This document shows, piece after piece, positions 1 to 7,109 of a DNA stretch of 10,978 nt. Source of the stretch: JBQTIP01 sp052388025 (GTDB lineage: Bacteria; Actinomycetota; UBA4738; HRBIN12). The notes below the pieces were generated by a model. It made no database searches and had not been told where the DNA came from. It saw only the letters and a program-made list of their open reading frames with translations. Location: the NCBI GenBank assembly GCA_052388025.1, contig JBQTIP010000136.1, positions 1 to 10,978 of the forward strand. The letters are read 5' to 3'. Positions within the stretch are counted from its first letter, which is position 1. The number at the start of each line of letters is the position of its first letter. The position numbers and the translations under genes are program-made.

Positions 1-254
1 GCCACCACGAGCCCGGTCTGCGACCAGATGTCGGCGATGTCGAGCTCACCAGAGGACTCGGCTCGAAAGGTCTTCGCCGTTGGGGAGACGTCGGTGCTCT
101 CCCGGTAGAACAGCCGGCCGCAGTAGCGGTCGATGAGGCGCGAGGCAGCGTTCAGGATGCGGTCGACATCCTCGTCGTGATCCGCGTTCGCCGAGTCGAG
201 CGAGAGCCACGCCTTCAGCGCGGCCCGCGTCGCATACCCGTTCGTGACGGCCAT
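1..254 (-). CDS. Phage gp6-like head-tail connector (adaptor), N-terminal part, runs off left edge
   Basis: The ATG is at 254-252 and the frame stays open to the window edge, giving about 84 residues. The visible protein starts MAVTNGYATRAALKAWL and continues with a helical segment containing DEDVDRILNAASRLIDRYCG and then FYRES. This is the pattern of gp6-like head-tail connector proteins: a short helix, an acidic stretch, then a long helix ending in IDRYCGR, followed by a beta domain. Such proteins form a ring under the portal and join head to tail. Its position after the capsid gene in transcription order fits. There is no convincing SD. The start lies six nucleotides after the TAG of the preceding gene and in the same frame, so translation probably depends on coupling or reinitiation. 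The family call is from remembered patterns, not a search. Confidence 0.8.
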   Translation of the reverse strand, partial: MAVTNGYATRAALKAWLSLDSANADHDEDVDRILNAASRLIDRYCGRLFYRESTDVSPTAKTFRAESSGELDIADIWSQTGLVV

Positions 255-260
255 GATGAT

Positions 261-536
261 CTACGCAACGGGCTCGTAGACGAACGTGGCCGAGGCGATG
301 CCGGTGATGGTGGCGTGAACCCCGCCGCCGAAGAAGGCACCCAGCTCGTCTCCTGAGCTCCACGCTACGGTGTCTCCAGCGAGCACTCGGAGCGTGAGCC
401 GAACCGTGCCACCGGAGCCGCCCTCGCGCACTACGACGGTGCCGGCCACGGTCCCCTCCGCACTGACGGACTTCAGATACGCGCTCTTCGCCGTGACATC
501 GCCCGTCACGGTGACGGCACTGATCTTGGAGGCCAT
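261..536 (-). CDS. Small beta-rich phage protein downstream of capsid, possible decoration or head-completion protein
   Basis: This is a 91-residue protein with ATG at 536-534 and TAG at 263-261. An AAGGGG SD overlaps the preceding gene's stop codon. The sequence is glycine, valine and threonine rich with alternating hydrophobics (TVAGTVVVREGG, VRLTLRVLAGDTVAW, ATITGIASATFVYEP), which points to a small all-beta fold. There is no signal peptide or membrane segment. It sits between a small conserved phage protein and the head-tail connector, a place where siphoviruses often carry decoration or head-fibre-like proteins. I do not recognise a named family. The structural role is inferred from position and composition. 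Confidence 0.7.
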   Translation of the reverse strand: MASKISAVTVTGDVTAKSAYLKSVSAEGTVAGTVVVREGGSGGTVRLTLRVLAGDTVAWSSGDELGAFFGGGVHATITGIASATFVYEPVA

Positions 537-540
537 CGGC

Positions 541-819
541 CTACCCCTTGTCCTTCACGGCGGCATCGGCTCTGGTCATCGCGCCTTGGTCGGACGGCCC
601 GCCCTCGCGGTCGGGACCGCCTACGCCTTGATCTTGGTGACGGTCCCGGGTAGAACCCTTGAGCATGCGATCCTTCGCGGCGGCCTTCACCGCACGGAGC
701 ACCCCCGGAGAATCACGATTGATGGCTTCGGCAAGCTCGTCATCCACCTCGACCACTGAGCCTTCGTCGAAGGCGCCGTACGAACTCCTGTAATCCCAAG
801 CCACCTTGTAGCGCGCCAT
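541..819 (-). CDS. Small conserved phage protein with disordered C-terminus
   Basis: This 92-residue protein starts at ATG 819-817, preceded by GAGGGG, and overlaps the upstream stop as TGATG. An alternative start at 885 would overlap the neighbour by 67 nt and add an arginine-rich, shadow-like N-terminus, so it is not used. The first ~45 residues (MARYKVAWDYRSSYGAFDEG, then VVEVDDELAEAINRDSPGVL) match a pattern I associate with small proteins found just after phage capsid genes: a short beta unit ending in INRDSPG. The rest is Gly/Asp/Arg/Gln rich and probably disordered, ending AMTRADAAVKDKG. No catalytic motif is visible. The function is unknown; a head-completion or accessory virion role is inferred from context. 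Confidence 0.72.
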   Translation of the reverse strand: MARYKVAWDYRSSYGAFDEGSVVEVDDELAEAINRDSPGVLRAVKAAAKDRMLKGSTRDRHQDQGVGGPDREGGPSDQGAMTRADAAVKDKG

Positions 820-1268
820 CAGATCCCCTCCAGGTAGACGAGCACCCAGACCGTGACCTCGACGTCGGCGGTGACGGGGGCCCACGTAGCGTCGGTCGTG
901 ATGCGTGCGCCGACCAGCCCGCCCTTCGCGCCCTTATCCGAGCCGCGGCCCTGGCGCTTGTACGCGCTCTGGGTGTCGGTGGCATTCAGCACTGCCGTGA
1001 GACCCGTTGCGGCCCCGGCGATCATGGCCTCCACGGTGAGGCTGCCAGCGGTGCGTGCGGCCGAGGCGCGCACGCTGATGCCCACGACCTCGAACTCCCA
1101 AGGCACGACGTAGCCGTCGGCGGCGTTCTGGTCATCGGCCAGGGCGGCCACATCGCGCACCTCGGCCACCGTGAGGGCGGCGTTGGTCTGCGACGCTGCG
1201 GCATCCGACTGCATGAATCCGAGCGGGACGAGCTGCCCCTTAGCGATGATGCGTTCCATCTGCGGCAT
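819..1268 (-). CDS. Putative capsid decoration or head-fibre protein (beta-sandwich), immediately after the capsid gene
   Basis: This is a 149-residue protein with ATG at 1268-1266 and a strong AAGGAGG SD eight nucleotides upstream. The N-terminal ~45 residues (starting MPQMERIIAKGQLVPLGFMQ) are followed by an alternating beta pattern with motifs VVPWEFEVVGISVRAS, AGSLTVEAMIAGAATGLTAV, ATDTQSAY, VGARITTDATWAP and VTVWVLVYLE. The SLTVE...GAATGL...TQSAY pattern recurs in small beta-sandwich virion proteins of many phages, often near capsid or tail genes. It lies 95 nt after the capsid gene, separated by a hairpin, and has its own strong SD, which suggests high expression as expected for a decoration protein. 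The exact role is inferred; a head-fibre or other surface protein is equally possible. Confidence 0.72.
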   Translation of the reverse strand: MPQMERIIAKGQLVPLGFMQSDAAASQTNAALTVAEVRDVAALADDQNAADGYVVPWEFEVVGISVRASAARTAGSLTVEAMIAGAATGLTAVLNATDTQSAYKRQGRGSDKGAKGGLVGARITTDATWAPVTADVEVTVWVLVYLEGI

Positions 1269-1292
1269 AGCAATTCCTCCTTCGACTGCGGA

Positions 1293-1307
1293 CGCGCGTC
1301 ACGCGCG
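1293..1307 (-). other. Short GC hairpin between capsid and decoration-type genes
   Basis: CGCGCG (1293-1298) and CGCGCG (1302-1307) form a six-pair stem around a three-base loop. It lies between the larger hairpin and the SD of the 149-residue protein gene. No U-tract follows. Its role is uncertain. Confidence 0.35.
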
Positions 1308-1326
1308 CCGGATGAGGGATGGGAAC

Positions 1327-1358
1327 AGGGAGGGGAACGGGGGGGCGTTCCCCTCCCT
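1327..1358 (-). terminator. Strong GC hairpin just after the capsid stop, without a U-tract
   Basis: AGGGAGGGGAACG (1327-1339) and CGTTCCCCTCCCT (1346-1358) are perfect reverse complements. They form a 13-bp stem with a six-base homopolymer loop, starting five bases after the capsid TAG. On the minus-strand RNA the sequence beyond the stem is GTTCCCATCCC, with no run of U. It may be a U-less (partial) terminator, or a 3' stabiliser or processing element for the capsid mRNA. The structure is seen directly; the role is inferred. Confidence 0.6.
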
Positions 1359-1363
1359 GGGGA

Positions 1364-2893
1364 CTACAGCGTGATGTTGTACAGGACCGCAGCGCCCTCG
1401 ATGCCCGCCGCAGCACCGGTCGGGGTGTACCGGCCGAAGCCCGCGCGGAGGCTATAGACGATGCGGCTCTGGTCCTTCGCTGGGATGCGCTCCGTCTCCA
1501 CCTTAAGCTGGCGCCTCCAACCCCACACGAAGCCGCCGCGGTTGAACACCACGACCTGGCCCTTGGTGTTGTTCGCGCCGGTCGTCGAGACCTTCCCGTC
1601 GGCCTCGGTCTTGGACACGCGGACCGAGGAGATTAGCGGGTGCATCCCGACCCTTCCCTGCTGGCCCGTCAGGACCGTCGCCCTCTCGCCGAACTTGTCG
1701 ACCGTTGTCACCTCGTCGAGCACCGCGATGCGGTCCGCCGTCTCGGGATCGCAGACGTAGACCAGATCGGCCTCGGAGTCCGGGTGGCCCCAGTCGTGCT
1801 CGCGGGCGACATCCAGCATGAGCCCCTTGGCCGAGATCAGCTCGTTGAAGGTGATCGGGCCAGCAAGGTCTTTGCCGTTGCCAGTGTTGTCCACGAGCGC
1901 CGCGTGGCGGATGCCGTCGAAGGCCAGGTAGTGCTTGGTGGCGGCCGGGGCGGCGTCGTCCAGGTTGATGTTGCCCGTCGCCGCGGTCGTGTTGTCCCCG
2001 TTCAGCGCCAGCGAGTCCGAGTGCGAGGCGATCGAGCGCGCTGCCTGGTCCCGAAGGAACGGGATGAACGGGATGATGGAGTCCTCCTCCAGCTCGCCGG
2101 TCCAGACCTGGTGGATGACGAACTTCTTCGCGTCCACCTGCACCCGCTGGGATGCGGTCTTGGAGGTGGCGTAATCCGCTGAGGTCGTGTCCACCGACTC
2201 CGCGACGAACAGCAGCTCCGGCAGCGCAGCCTCCACGGGGAGCTGGGCCGTCGGATCCGTCATCGCGAAGGTGTTGATCAGGGCGAAGACCCTTGAGCGG
2301 GCCCGGGCACCCTCCCACAGGTCGCTGACGTACTGCGTACCGATGAGTTGCAAGCCGAAGCCCGACTCTGCAGTGTCCATCGCACGCCCGTAGACCTGCT
2401 CGAGCGCCTTCTGCGCCCGCAGGAACCCCGGGACGTCCAGGATGCCCTTGCGGAACTGCTCCTCGAGGCGGCGCTCGTCGTCGGAACGAGCGAGCCCGTC
2501 GGGCATCGCGACCCGCTCCGAGAGGGCCTTTACCGCACCCCGCAGGTCCTCCGAGGGACCCCTCGAGAGGCCGACCCTTTGCGCCGACTCAAGGATGTCG
2601 TGGGCCATCTCCAGATCGGAGAGCGAGAGACCCAGCCGTCCGTACTTCGACCCCGTCAGGTGCGGATCGCCCTCGCGAGCGAAGACGAGTTTTCGCACCT
2701 TAGCGAGTTCCGTCTCGTCTCCCTCGCCGAGGGATTCGAGATAGACGCGGATCATCTCCCCGACCTTCTCGGCGGTGAACTGGTCCTTCAGTCCGTCCAG
2801 TTCGCTCCGCATCGCGCTGACATCCTCTTGGGACGCCAGGGCTTCGATCTGTCGCCGCAACTCTGCGGCGAGCTCTGCCAGTGAATCGCCCAT
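1364..2893 (-). CDS. Major capsid protein, HK97 fold, with long N-terminal delta (scaffold) region
   Basis: This 509-residue protein has ATG at 2893-2891 and an AAGGAGGT SD five bases upstream, one of the best in the window. Residues 1 to about 160 are charged and helical, with a coiled-coil-like start (LAELAAELRRQIEALASQED). This suits a delta or scaffold domain removed by the prohead protease. From about 170 the typical capsid part begins: GLQLIGTQYVSDLWEGARAR, then VFALINTFAMTDP and LPVEAALPELLFV. Further on are IHQVWTGELEEDSI, an ALNGDNTT segment and a C-terminal RQLKVETERIPAKDQ. In HK97-type phages this protein assembles the icosahedral shell, and the upstream protease cleaves the delta region. 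The likely cleavage zone is around residues 155 to 175, but the exact site cannot be read. Hairpins lie on both sides of the gene. Confidence 0.93.
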   Translation of the reverse strand: MGDSLAELAAELRRQIEALASQEDVSAMRSELDGLKDQFTAEKVGEMIRVYLESLGEGDETELAKVRKLVFAREGDPHLTGSKYGRLGLSLSDLEMAHDILESAQRVGLSRGPSEDLRGAVKALSERVAMPDGLARSDDERRLEEQFRKGILDVPGFLRAQKALEQVYGRAMDTAESGFGLQLIGTQYVSDLWEGARARSRVFALINTFAMTDPTAQLPVEAALPELLFVAESVDTTSADYATSKTASQRVQVDAKKFVIHQVWTGELEEDSIIPFIPFLRDQAARSIASHSDSLALNGDNTTAATGNINLDDAAPAATKHYLAFDGIRHAALVDNTGNGKDLAGPITFNELISAKGLMLDVAREHDWGHPDSEADLVYVCDPETADRIAVLDEVTTVDKFGERATVLTGQQGRVGMHPLISSVRVSKTEADGKVSTTGANNTKGQVVVFNRGGFVWGWRRQLKVETERIPAKDQSRIVYSLRAGFGRYTPTGAAAGIEGAAVLYNITL

Positions 2894-2921
2894 GTTCCAC
2901 CTCCTTGGTGTTAGGCGATCT

Positions 2922-2937
2922 AGGGGGCGTTGCCCCT
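2922..2937 (-). other. Small GC hairpin in the leader of the capsid gene
   Basis: GGGGC (2924-2928) and GCCCC (2932-2936) pair around a three-base loop; an alternative AGGGG/CCCCT pairing (2922-2926 with 2933-2937) is possible. It lies between the protease-end hairpin and the capsid SD. It is too short to be confident of a function. Confidence 0.3.
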
Positions 2938-2941
2938 TGAT

Positions 2942-2960
2942 CCCCGACGGTGAGCCGGGG
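2942..2960 (-). terminator. GC hairpin directly after the protease stop, without a U-tract
   Basis: CCCCGAC (2942-2948) and GCCGGGG (2954-2960) form a seven-pair stem with a five-base loop, beginning four bases after the protease TAA. The one non-Watson-Crick position is G·U in minus-strand RNA but A·C in plus-strand RNA, so the fold fits the minus-strand transcript. The RNA continues ATCAAGG with no U-run. It could attenuate transcription or protect or process the mRNA between protease and capsid. Confidence 0.5.
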
Positions 2961-2964
2961 TTCC

Positions 2965-4008
2965 TTACGCGTGCCCCGAGGGCCCGGTAAAGTGCCCGAG
3001 GATCAGCCGGTAGAACTCCTCCTCCTGGGCCTGCTCTTCGGGGTTCTCGTCTGTGTCGGACAGAACTTCGGCGATGAGATTGCGGACCTGCTCCAGGCGC
3101 TCGCGGTTGCGACCGGACAGAAGCCCTGCCGCCTCGTGGCTGCCCCCCTCGCGGCTGGCGTCGTCCAGGTGTCGTCTGAGGTGACGTTCGACGCCCGGCC
3201 GCTCACCGTCGGGGATGCTCGACTGAGGCAACCGAGCGAGCGCATTCCGCACGCCGGCGAGGTTCGCTGCTGAGCCGGCGCGGCCGCCATGATGGGGGAA
3301 CTTGTAGGAGCCTTTGGCGTCAGCGTTCGTCTCGGCGTTGAGCCAAGCGTGCATGTAGCGCAGGACAGCGGCCTCATTGGGCGCGGCGGCCACGGCGGCT
3401 GGGCCATCCCACGGCTCGTCGACCGTCGGCGTCGAGTGCGGAGCGATGGCGGTGCGAGGGAGCCAGAGATCCTCGTCTCCGACCACGTCCAGGATATCGC
3501 GAGCCAGCACTCGCATCGCCGCCCGGCCGGAGTCCACGAGCGCTGCCGGGTCCATCGGCACCGGGACGGCCGATATCTCCATGAGTTCCCACTCGGTGAC
3601 GCGCACCGGCTCGCTCGGCCCGAAGAAACCGATGCTTACCGGCTCGCCCTCCGCGTTCACGGCCTGGCGCGCGTCGAATCCGACTGAGACTGCGTTGAGG
3701 AACCCGCCTCGGTACTTGGCCTCGACCTGAGCGGCGAAGGGATCGTTTCCGTCGAACTCGACGTCGGCCAGCAGACGCGTGTCCTCGGTTCGCACGTCGA
3801 TCGCGCGTCCGATGGGCGGCTGACGATAGTTGTGTGCCCACATGAACACCGGGTTTGCGCGGAAGCGGGCAAGATCGGCTCCCTCCATGGCGAGGTCCAG
3901 CCCGTCACCCGGATCGCCCTCGTTGGCCGCGATGAACGTAAGCGGTGCATCCTCGCGCAGTGAGGTCCTGTCGAGGTACGCGCGTGTGTAGTGCAGCGTC
4001 CTAGCCAT
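2965..4008 (-). CDS. HK97-family prohead (capsid maturation) protease with C-terminal extension
   Basis: In HK97-type phages this serine protease is packaged into the procapsid and removes capsid delta domains. The start chosen is ATG 4008-4006 (MARTLHYTRAYLDRT), because an AAGGAG lies eight bases before it; ATG 4014 is only two bases from the SD and GTG 4038 lies upstream of it. The product is 347 residues and overlaps the portal stop by eight bases. Motifs (numbering from this start): FMWAHNY with candidate catalytic His59, NAVSVGF with candidate Ser108, and WELMEISAVPVPMDP at about 140-154, all typical of the family. After residue ~200 comes an extra domain with RYMHAWLNAE, YKFPHH, VRNALARLPQSSIPDGER and HLRRHLDDA. 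This resembles a small helical module seen fused to or near phage head proteins. The tail is acidic. Usual family members are near 200 residues, so this one is long. Confidence 0.9.
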   Translation of the reverse strand: MARTLHYTRAYLDRTSLREDAPLTFIAANEGDPGDGLDLAMEGADLARFRANPVFMWAHNYRQPPIGRAIDVRTEDTRLLADVEFDGNDPFAAQVEAKYRGGFLNAVSVGFDARQAVNAEGEPVSIGFFGPSEPVRVTEWELMEISAVPVPMDPAALVDSGRAAMRVLARDILDVVGDEDLWLPRTAIAPHSTPTVDEPWDGPAAVAAAPNEAAVLRYMHAWLNAETNADAKGSYKFPHHGGRAGSAANLAGVRNALARLPQSSIPDGERPGVERHLRRHLDDASREGGSHEAAGLLSGRNRERLEQVRNLIAEVLSDTDENPEEQAQEEEFYRLILGHFTGPSGHA

Positions 4009-5335
4009 CTCCATTGCTCCTTGCCGGGGAAAGGTCACTGAGCAGATCCTTCAGCTCGTCGGCGATGATGGTCGCGGCGAGCACTCCGCGTCCATCACCG
4101 TCTGCGGCAACGGTCGCAATACCGTCTGAGACCGGCGCCTTGTTCACAGCCATCCAAGCGACGTCGCCCCAGGCGACCGGCGGCATGCCCTTGGACTTCC
4201 GCCACTCGTTGATCGTGAGCGCGCCTACGTCGATGGCTTGGCGTTCGCGATCCCAGACGGCGGTCGTCGCCTCCTGCAGCGACGGGATGCCCGCGAAGTC
4301 CCAAGCGAGGTGGTCCACGCGCCCCCGGCGAAACATCGGGAGCAGTTGCTCCTCGAGATCGTCGGCGTAGAAGCGCGCCTCCGGAACGGCGCAGTCCTGC
4401 CAGAATGCCAGCTGGAGTTCGCGCAGGTTGGCGAGCGTCGCGTGCTCCAGGTCATAGAGCAGCGGGGACGGGACGCCATACACCCGGCAGACCTGCCTGA
4501 AGGTGAGATTCAGACCCGCCACGAACTCCGCGTCCTTCGGCGTGACTGCAAGATTCTGGATGTCAGCCTCGAAGCGCAGCACACCCCAGCGGTGGGCCTT
4601 GTCTACGCCCTTGAACCGCCGAGCGAGCGAGCGCTCGAGTTCCTCGGCCTGGTCCGCCGAGAACGTCACCCGATCACCCTTCGGCATAACCACTCCACCC
4701 ATCTGCATGCCCTGGGCGAACAGGTTGCGATTGGACTTCATCGATGCGGAGGCGACATCGGCGGCGAGCCGCGCAGCCACCAGTGGCGGGAGTCCTGCCC
4801 ACTCGTCCAGCGGATTCGGGTAGCGGAACCAGATGATCTCGTCAGTGGCGAAAGGCAGGCGCTCCCCAGTGCCGGACTCGTAGATGAAGCCTCCGAGCCA
4901 GCCGCTGGCCGATGGCACGGGATGCACTTTGGTCGAGCGCCGCCACCAAAGCTCGATCGGTTCACCTCGGGCGTCCTTCTCGACGGCCCAGAACGACTCG
5001 CCCCACACGCCCATCGACATCTCCGTCTGGCGCATCAAGCGCGAGAACGTCCAGAACGGGTTCACGCGCCGGAGCAGATCGGGCTCGGGGCCCGACTCCA
5101 CAAGCTGTTTCTCTGGCCCGCGACCCTCGAAGGCGAGGAGCGGCAAAGAACCGATGTGGCGCGCCCTGAAATTGACGACCGAGTAGATGTCATTCGACGT
5201 GGCGAGATAGTCCCCATAGGACGGAGGCGCGAACTCGTCGCGGTGCCCGTGGTCGGTCTCGAACGACTGGATCTCGAGGCCGACGGGGAAGCTGCGAACA
5301 GCGCGCTCGGCAAGGATGCGATCTAGTACGTTCAT
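4001..5335 (-). CDS. Phage portal protein (HK97 family)
   Basis: This is a 444-residue protein. ATG 5335-5333 is chosen because GGGAGG lies just upstream and the start overlaps the preceding TGA as ATGA; a start at 5428 would add an implausible arginine-rich N-terminus read across the upstream gene. Portal-type features are present: YGDYLATSNDIYSVVNFRAR near the N-terminus, then LPLLAFEG, MSMGVWGESFWAVEKD, TDEIIWFRYPNPLDEWAG, a VASASMKSNRNLFAQGMQMG helix segment, FVAGLNLTFRQVCRVYGVPS and LLYDLEHATLANLRE. These match the wing, clip and stem order of HK97-type portals, which form the dodecameric DNA channel at the capsid vertex and dock the terminase. Its location between terminase and prohead protease is canonical. 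Confidence 0.93.
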   Translation of the reverse strand: MNVLDRILAERAVRSFPVGLEIQSFETDHGHRDEFAPPSYGDYLATSNDIYSVVNFRARHIGSLPLLAFEGRGPEKQLVESGPEPDLLRRVNPFWTFSRLMRQTEMSMGVWGESFWAVEKDARGEPIELWWRRSTKVHPVPSASGWLGGFIYESGTGERLPFATDEIIWFRYPNPLDEWAGLPPLVAARLAADVASASMKSNRNLFAQGMQMGGVVMPKGDRVTFSADQAEELERSLARRFKGVDKAHRWGVLRFEADIQNLAVTPKDAEFVAGLNLTFRQVCRVYGVPSPLLYDLEHATLANLRELQLAFWQDCAVPEARFYADDLEEQLLPMFRRGRVDHLAWDFAGIPSLQEATTAVWDRERQAIDVGALTINEWRKSKGMPPVAWGDVAWMAVNKAPVSDGIATVAADGDGRGVLAATIIADELKDLLSDLSPARSNGDG

Positions 5336-5523
5336 CGCTTCCTCCCGTCTTTGAAGCCGACGGCGAGGGCGCTCCATGCCCATGCCCCGGCCCACCAGAT
5401 CCCCCGAACGATCGTGCCCAGCAGCCACCCGAGCCCGTACAACGGAAAGGCGACGACACTAAGCGCGAGGCGGCGCGGTTGCAGCGTCCTGGCCTTTTCC
5501 TCGATCCGGTCGAGCAGCGTCAT
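5332..5523 (-). CDS. Small membrane protein between large terminase and portal
   Basis: This 63-residue protein starts at ATG 5523-5521, overlapping the terminase TGA as ATGA, and ends in a TGA that overlaps the portal ATG in the same way. The N-terminus (MTLLDRIEEKARTLQPRRL) is amphipathic and charged. A hydrophobic segment from about residue 19 to 38 (LALSVVAFPLYGLGWLLGTI) is followed, after one Arg, by a tryptophan-rich hydrophobic segment at about 41-57 (GIWWAGAWAWSALAVGF). The end, KDGRKR, is basic. It looks like a one- or two-pass membrane protein with a cytoplasmic basic tail. There is no signal-peptidase site. The tight double overlap ties its translation to the packaging genes. Its role is unknown; I recall similar tiny hydrophobic ORFs at this place in other high-GC phages. 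Confidence 0.72.
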   Translation of the reverse strand: MTLLDRIEEKARTLQPRRLALSVVAFPLYGLGWLLGTIVRGIWWAGAWAWSALAVGFKDGRKR

Positions 5524-7109
5524 GCCATCAGGGCCCCTTCGATCTCGGGATGTGTGCGATTGGAGAGCCGCCACATCGCCCGGTCATACGCGATCACCGC
5601 AGCTATCGCGAGATCGATCCGACGAGGCGAGTCGCGGGTTTCCTTGGTGATGTACGCACCGTCGCGCGTCTCGCGGGTCACCGCGTTGTGCAGGTGCCGA
5701 GCGAGCGCCGGATTCCCGTCGTGGGTGAGGCCTTGCCCCGAGACCACCGCCGCGTAGAAGCGCGCGCAGGCCGGCGCCATCCGCTTCGGCGCAGCCGTCG
5801 GAAACTCGATGACGACCGAGCCGTAAGCCTCGGCCCAAGCTTCGATCTCGCTAGTCCACCGATAGGGATCGCAGGCCATCTCCAGGACCGCGTAGCGCTT
5901 GAAGGCTGCGACCACCGCCGCATTTACCTGGGCTCGCGGTACCCGCCAGTCGTCATCGGCGGCCTCAGGTCGCTCCCAGCATCCCAGCACGAAGACGTGA
6001 CCCTGAAGCGTGGCCCCAACCAGCGCTGTGCTGTCGCGGTTGTACGACCCGTCGAAACCCAAGACGACCTCGGTGCCCTTCGGCACCCGGCGGCGCGGAC
6101 GTGCCCGCTCGCCCCACTTGCCGATCGGCAACCACGCTCCCGTCGGGCGGATGAACTGGCCAAGGTAATAGCGCCGGAACTCGTGCTCTGGGATCCTGTC
6201 GATCTCGTAGCGCGCTGCCATCCACTCGACATCCACCCACTCCGCAGGCATCGCCTCAGCGATAGCGGCCCGCAAGGCGACGGGATCATTTAGGTTCGTG
6301 CCCTCATCAGCCGCGTAGCGGACGTAGAAGCAGCTCGGATCATCGACCTCGCCCGAAGCCACCCGCTCTCCATAGGAGACGAGATTTCCGAGCAACGAAT
6401 CCGGTGATGCGTCGTCCGGAGTCGTGATGCCCAGCTCTAGCCCCTGCTGCCGTTTCGCGAGTGAGTTCCCGATGACAAGATGCACCCGCCGTTGCCGGGG
6501 AAGTCTCCACTCGTGGAGCTCATCGGCGAGGAACGCCGTCGGCAGTCCACCCTCCGACGTCCCTGCGACTGCGGCCAACCGGTGAAGCCGCCCGGGGCGA
6601 TCCTTGATCCGGATCTCCGTCTCGTACGCCTCCACGAAGGGGGCGAGGCCGCTGCGCTCGTGGGTGGCCATGATGTATGCCGCCCCGAACAGCCGGTCGG
6701 TCTGCTCGTAGCTCGCCGCCGCGATGGGGATGTTCGGTGAGCGCCGCGTGGTCGGTCGTCCATGCTCATCGACGACGGTGGGGCCGCAGAGCTCGGCGAG
6801 CCCTACGGCCGCGATCAGCTCGGTCTTCCCCCAGCCCTTTGGGCCGATGAGCAAAGCCCGCCGAACTATGCGTCGCCGCGTCGTCGCGTCGACTAGATAC
6901 AGGCGTCGGACCAGCCACCGCTGGAATGGCTCCAGCGCGAAGGGCTCCCCGTGGAAGTCCCCCTCTCCGTGCACGAGGTTGGCCTCGATCCAGTCCGCAA
7001 TGATCGAGCCGAGGTCGATGAACTGCCCGCTAGGTGGGGGCGAAACCGCCTTCGGCCGGGCCGATGTCGATGACGGCGGCTTCGACTTGGTCTGCGTCGA
7101 TGTCTCGAT
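5520..7109 (-). CDS. terL: Terminase large subunit (ATPase and nuclease); start codon non-canonical
   Basis: This is the DNA-packaging motor. Numbered from the in-frame GTG at 6974: Walker A IGPKGWGKTEL (43-53), Walker B TAFLADELH with Asp151/Glu152, coupling-type GITTPDD (182-188), and an RNase H-like nuclease with GFDGSYNRDST (Asp308), MACDPYRW (Asp369) and RRIDLAIAAV (Asp454). The GTG alone would give 484 residues. The reading frame stays open upstream and encodes QFIDLGSIIADWIEAN directly before VHGEGDFHGEPF. The WIEANLVHGEGD block looks continuous with TerL N-termini, so the protein likely begins further upstream. No ATG, GTG or TTG exists in frame between the stop at 7221 and 6974. I mark ATC 7109-7107, preceded by GGAGG with a six-base spacer, as the best-supported start (529 residues, overlapping the small terminase by 80 nt). 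This start is inferred; the gene identity is secure. Confidence 0.9.
   Translation of the reverse strand: METSTQTKSKPPSSTSARPKAVSPPPSGQFIDLGSIIADWIEANLVHGEGDFHGEPFALEPFQRWLVRRLYLVDATTRRRIVRRALLIGPKGWGKTELIAAVGLAELCGPTVVDEHGRPTTRRSPNIPIAAASYEQTDRLFGAAYIMATHERSGLAPFVEAYETEIRIKDRPGRLHRLAAVAGTSEGGLPTAFLADELHEWRLPRQRRVHLVIGNSLAKRQQGLELGITTPDDASPDSLLGNLVSYGERVASGEVDDPSCFYVRYAADEGTNLNDPVALRAAIAEAMPAEWVDVEWMAARYEIDRIPEHEFRRYYLGQFIRPTGAWLPIGKWGERARPRRRVPKGTEVVLGFDGSYNRDSTALVGATLQGHVFVLGCWERPEAADDDWRVPRAQVNAAVVAAFKRYAVLEMACDPYRWTSEIEAWAEAYGSVVIEFPTAAPKRMAPACARFYAAVVSGQGLTHDGNPALARHLHNAVTRETRDGAYITKETRDSPRRIDLAIAAVIAYDRAMWRLSNRTHPEIEGALMA

Noticed and set aside
819..885. Longer N-terminus for the 92-residue protein
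   Set aside because: The added residues are Arg/Gly-rich, overlap the neighbour's coding end, and lack an SD, whereas ATG 819 has GAGGGG and a TGATG junction.
1503..2318. 271-codon minus-strand frame inside the capsid gene
   Set aside because: Gly/Arg/Pro-rich out-of-frame shadow of the capsid coding sequence, with no independent SD or motif.
4238..5326. 362-codon plus-strand open frame opposite the portal gene
   Set aside because: Mirror of portal codon bias; low-complexity composition and no recognisable domain, while the minus strand encodes a clear portal protein.
7030..7040. Programmed +1 frameshift at the C-run before the terS stop, giving a TerS-TerL fusion
   Set aside because: The geometry is possible, but the slip site is not a standard strong one and no pseudoknot was seen. 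An internal near-cognate start with an SD explains the TerL N-terminus more simply. Kept only as an alternative.
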